Origin: Cercis canadensis
Taxonomy: Eukaryota; Streptophyta; Magnoliopsida; Fabales; Fabaceae
NCBI GenBank assembly: GCA_003255065.1
Contig: QAOA01003799.1
Coordinates: 718,797 to 782,796, forward strand
DNA length: 64,000 nt
Direction: 5' to 3'
Translations under genes and position numbers: made by a program
Shown here: piece by piece, positions 60,301 to 64,000 of the stretch
Layout of the letters: each line of letters opens with the position of its first letter
Position numbering within the stretch: position 1 is the first letter of the stretch
The notes under the pieces: generated by a model
The model's database searches: none
What the model was told of the DNA's origin: nothing
Seen by the model: only the letters and a program-made list of their open reading frames with translations

Positions 60301-63300
60301 CTACAGTAAATCACATACCTGATTAAAATCTCCAGTATGGTACAGCACAACAGCCAAGAGACTATATGCTCCTGCCGTCATTCTATGGTAGGCCCCGCAT
60401 ACTGACACCAATTTCGAAAGCGCCTAAGATGCAATGCAAAATGTTGGTCCATTTAATTATTGGCTTTATTAACAATACTGGGAGAGAAAGGAAATGATTC
60501 ATACCTTAGTGCCATAGTTGACCGCATCCTCCAATTTACCTTTATCCAAGGAAGTTTTTGAGGATTCTAACAGTGTGCGGCCATCAGCAGATGAGCATGC
60601 CACATGCTGTGCAAATAATTGATAATGTCATTCAGTCATAAGAACCTGAGAAAATTAATGCTCGTTGCCCTTCTAACGATTTAATTTTCTAACAAATGTT
60701 ACCTTATATACGGGGACCATGCTTGCAATATCTGATTTTCTGAAAGGATATGTTGTGTCCATATCATAGTCCCTTGGAACTAGCTCAAGTCCAACCTGTT
60801 AAAGAATTATCATAACAGAAACAATGGGGGAAAACATTAAGATCAAGTAGATTACAGAGTCGGTCTTCTACTTTACCTTGTGGCACAGTCCACGGAGAAT
60901 AGCAAACTTTCTTAAATCCTGACCACTTTCATACTTCCATTGCCATCCAAACCTCTTTAGAAGGAAGGTTTCTACCCATTTCCATTTCAGTTCATCACAA
61001 CTGGTAATATCCGCATCACTAGTTTCAGGTGATGGTGTTCCCAACAATATATTTAAGCAGGATGCTATAGATGAAGCCAAGTCAGCAACATTATCAACTG
61101 CTGCAACAACAGCTTGCAAGATGTGCTTGTAGGCTCGAACAATCATCTCATTTATACATAGTGATTGCACATGAGGAAGCTTGTCTGCAAGCTCAACCTG
61201 GCAAACAGAAATCGAATAAAAGGTATGCTTGGTCAAGTTGTCTTTGTATATTTAAAACCTTTCAACACAGTCAGGTAAACATGAAACATGCTTAGAAGAC
61301 AGAATAGAGTGATTTTGGCACAATAGGAACCAATGTCAGGAAAAAAAATAAAATCAGAAAAAAGGACAACCAAGATTGCAGCGCAGACTTAACATTTGGA
61401 AGGAATATGATTGCAGATGCTCTGGATTTCAGTTGTGGAAAGTGTAGGCAGCATTCAAATAAGTTTAATGAACATTTATTAAGCCATTAAAAAGTGAGGG
61501 TTAATGTCTTGATAAATACTTTCCCTGAAAGCTATATTACATGTCTTACATGGACTATGAAAGTAACTAGATAGTCTGTGGCTAAACATTGTAACAGAAG
61601 TTTGATTTTCCCATTCTCATTATTCAAAAGTCAATATTTCAAATTGAAGAGAGATGGAAGAAAGAAACTACAAACTTTACTACATTATAAAAAAGTACTT
61701 TCCTCCTTCTCATGTGATTGCATGACATGTTTAGGCTTAGTCTTCTGCTACTTTCTTTAGTATCCTACATCTTTTGTTTTCTTCCCCTCCTATTTCTATT
61801 CTATCAAACTCCCAAATTCTCATTTTCTTTTATCCACTCTGATCATCAAATGGGTGTTACTTAGTGTCTAGTTTTCCTCCTTTTCCCACTCTACTAAACC
61901 CCTGAGGTCTCAGTTTTCTTTTTTTTAATTCTGATCACCAAATGGGCGTCATTTATGGGCATCATCGAGTTTACAGTTTATCATGTTCCATAAGGTTAAG
62001 GAGCAATTTGCATTAAAAGAAGGACTTAGTCAAACTAATATGATAGAATGGCATAAGTAAAGTCGAAGTCTGTAACATGAAAAAAAAAAAAATACTACTA
62101 AATCTATTACCACTCGTCCTAAGGAAGACATTTGCAAGCCCCTGGTATGCATGAAATCAGTCAAAGTCCTTCCATCAACAGGTGAAAGTTCAAGGGAGCC
62201 GAAATCTGCCACCTAATAAAATTTGAGGCAACACTAATCAAACATATTCCACAATGATTCAGGTGGAAAACATGTTCATTATTAAGAAACCAACCAGCTT
62301 TGGAAGTGCAGTATCAGCATAATATTTGCGTGCCATTTCCATCAATTTGTCAGGTGACTGCAAATATAGAAAACCAGCAAAATACATATCATACACCCAT
62401 AAATTAAGCATACAGACTTGGGTGTATTGAGCAAGTTACAACTAGTTAGAAGTTGAAAACTTCATGTATTATGTCGGTTGATTAATTTTTTTTTTTTTTT
62501 AAAAGAGAAACATACTGAACAAAGTTAAGAAGATAACCATTCATGTCATAAAGCAGAGATCGACCTTCATATGAAGATCAGTTTTAGATTCTTTAAGACG
62601 TGTATATGCTGCATCAGGAAGCAGCTTTCTCCACATAGTTTCCTTTTCTTCATCTTGCCTCTCTAATTCCTGCTGAGTAGCATCTGACTTGTTTATGTCA
62701 GTGCCATTACATGTGGAAATCTCCATCCCTTGTTCAAATTTGGAGTTCTTGACATCAATCTTTTTTTTCAGTTCCTTTAGCAATCCACCTTGCTTCCCAA
62801 GACCTTTTACAGCTGGCTCAAGTTTAACTTCTTCAGCCTTTTTTGGCTCAGTTTTCCCTGTAGCTTGATTTTGCAAATGTTGTACCCAACATGCTCCTAG
62901 CTCCCATCTGATAGACTTACTACGTTTGGTGGGTTCTTCCTGCAATTTCAGTAAACTTTCCTCTAGAACTCTTCTTACCAAAGACCTAGCAGAACGTAAA
63001 TCTTCAAAATCTGTGGTCTGGATTCTTTGAATTGTATTAGGCGACTGTGATATAGATGACTTGTGCAACAACATCCTCAAGCTGAATGTAATTTCATAAT
63101 AAGGTCGTATCAGTAACTAACAAAACCATATATATACCAGAAAAACGTGAAAGAGCATTCTCAAGCTGAAGGTAATTTGTTAAGAAGGCCATTGTATCAT
63201 CAATTTATATAAGCATATGTAACCAAAAATTTATTAACAAGAGAATGAAGCTATTTCATTATATGGTTTTAAGGCAGCTAATTTTTTACCTTAACTGGTG

Positions 63301-64000
63301 TATAAATTTTATGATTTGGTGTATAACTTAATCAATAGCTAACTGCTAACACTAGAAGTTTATAGATACCCATGATCATCTCTTGGTTACCGAGATAGAA
63401 CAAGCCAGTGATAGAAGAACTGACCTGTTAACATTTAATGCATTTGCACCTCCTTCAGGCTGGTCCTCAATATCAATATCCAGGGGATTAGGATTCCCCT
63501 CCCAGTCTATCTCAGCTGAAACTTTTACCACAGCTGTGTAGCCACAATGTCTTACAATCACTACGCCTAAAGTAGGAGTATCCTACAAGAACAAAACATG
63601 ACCTCAGGTCATCAAGGAACCACTTTAGTGAATTATACAGGGCTCATAGCACTTTTTACTTACATGAACAGTCGCACTCTCATCAGCTGTTATGCCTTTA
63701 AGCAAGTTTCTTTGAGCAAGTTCTTCTTCTGACAATCCAAGAACGTGGCTGCCATCATTTTTGCAGTCTAACTTCACACTCGCGTCACATACATCTCTTG
63801 TTACCTTAATAATTAAATCTCCAATTCTTTCTTCATAGGAAGATGGACCATTGAAAGAGCTTTGCTTATTGTCTTTAAGACTCTTTATTGCAGAAACAGC
63901 TTTAAAGACTGACACGTCGACAAATAAACTGTGAAGAAGAAAGGCTTTCCTATCTCTAATTTGCCTCTCTTCTGCTGTTTGACAAGGCATTGCAGCTAGA
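54344..64000 (-). CDS. REC/TSS-type CLU-domain and TPR protein, C-terminal part (partial at right edge)
   Basis: Fifteen minus-strand exons are visible, all in phase: 64000-63664 (partial), 63582-63425, 63081-62565, 62357-62295, 62212-62111, 61197-60877, 60795-60703, 60606-60505, 60423-60319, 59275-59142, 58413-58230, 57534-57403, 57311-57199, 56827-56749, 56626-54344. The N-terminal and main CLU domain lie outside the window. Present in order: [35 protein letters not shown]; the [12 protein letters not shown] block; kinesin-light-chain-like TPRs ([20 protein letters not shown] and repeats) over about 60423-57403; then a 760-residue disordered tail in one exon containing [13 protein letters not shown] and [12 protein letters not shown], ending [18 protein letters not shown]. 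Arabidopsis REC proteins set how much of the cell chloroplasts occupy and are cytosolic and nuclear. The tail separates this from FRIENDLY/FMT. Which REC member it is cannot be fixed. Confidence 0.93.
54609..54842 (-). repeat. Three tandem coding repeats of about 26 residues
   Basis: In the last exon of the REC-like gene, the unit [20 protein letters not shown] plus EAPE occurs three times, with units of 81, 75 and about 78 bp (starts at 54609, 54690, 54765 on the plus strand). The copies differ by a few bases and by a Thr/Pro spacer; one has Ile for Leu. All lengths are multiples of three, so the frame is kept. A recent expansion within a disordered acidic tail. Confidence 0.95.
59499..59967. 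repeat. 235-bp tandem duplication in a REC-like gene intron
   Basis: Copy 1 59499-59733 is followed directly by copy 2 59734-59967, both beginning AATGGATTACACTTTTTATC. A handful of substitutions and one 1-base indel separate them. Unlike the duplications at 50-53 kb there is no N between the copies, so this one is probably real. Confidence 0.92.

Noticed and set aside
54344..64000. Identification as FRIENDLY (FMT), the mitochondrial-distribution CLU protein
   Set aside because: The long disordered tail with [13 protein letters not shown] and the [15 protein letters not shown] wording fit the REC/TSS group better; the N-terminal part that would settle it is outside the window.
1..64000. CRISPR arrays, operons, ribosome binding sites, prophage or viral insertions
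   Set aside because: Nothing of this kind is seen; all recognisable genes are plant nuclear genes with spliceosomal introns.
1..64000. tRNA, rRNA or common microRNA genes
   Set aside because: Reading for the tRNA T-loop word and for frequent plant microRNA sequences by eye gave no convincing hit. A covariance-model scan was not possible here, so absence is not proven.

Overview
This window is nuclear DNA from a dicot plant. The gene families, their plant-specific exon structures, the AT-rich non-coding DNA and the many short inverted-repeat transposons all point that way. The sequence alone does not fix the species; a woody rosid, possibly Citrus/Rutaceae, is only an impression from family resemblance. 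Single N characters occur at 8069, 27267, 35044, 50833, 51273 and 52531. At least four of the six sit between two near-identical copies of the same sequence, which looks like unmerged assembly overlaps.

Layout. 0.35-0.62 kb: an inverted-repeat element. 1.2-3.5 kb (+): S-adenosylmethionine decarboxylase (SAMDC) with the plant leader of two introns and two overlapping upstream ORFs. 4.9-6.0 kb (+): GDP-L-fucose synthase (GER). 6-21 kb: a long stretch with no recognised protein gene but several MITEs and a possible spliced minus-strand transcript near 12.4-13.1 kb. 21.0-22.0 kb (+): gamma-glutamyl peptidase, a class I glutamine amidotransferase. 22.4-24.9 kb: a nest of transposons, including an 837-bp hAT-type element with a perfect 8-bp target duplication. 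25.4-26.8 kb (-): a divergent NAC-domain transcription factor. 28.7-35.8 kb (-): an 11-exon PHD+SET histone methyltransferase of the ASHR3/SDG4 type. 37.9-39.8 kb (-): a DUF4220/DUF594 membrane protein. 42.2-44.9 kb (-): an 8-exon double-AP2 transcription factor of the WRI4/ADAP group with the 9-nt microexon. 45-49.8 kb: gene-poor. 50.0-53.4 kb (+): a heptahelical (AdipoR/HHP) membrane protein whose locus carries three N-joined duplications. 54.3-64.0 kb (-): the C-terminal part of a very large CLU/TPR protein of the REC/TSS (REDUCED CHLOROPLAST COVERAGE) family, running off the right edge.

The genes are unrelated single-copy-style plant loci, not an operon or a biosynthetic cluster. SAMDC (polyamines), GER (GDP-fucose) and the gamma-glutamyl peptidase (glutathione metabolism) are housekeeping enzymes. 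NAC, ASHR3 and AP2 are nuclear regulators. I reconstructed spliced models by checking GT/AG sites and reading phase at every junction; all multi-exon models given here close in frame.

I did not find a convincing previously undescribed system. The observations most worth follow-up are: the N-joined duplications that corrupt the heptahelical-protein locus; a Gly replacing the usual Ser of the SET-domain NHSC motif in ASHR3; two different MITEs inserted in the same 18-bp target word; a decoy copy of an exon end and its splice donor inside an AP2 intron; and the unassigned spliced-looking transcript near 12-13 kb.
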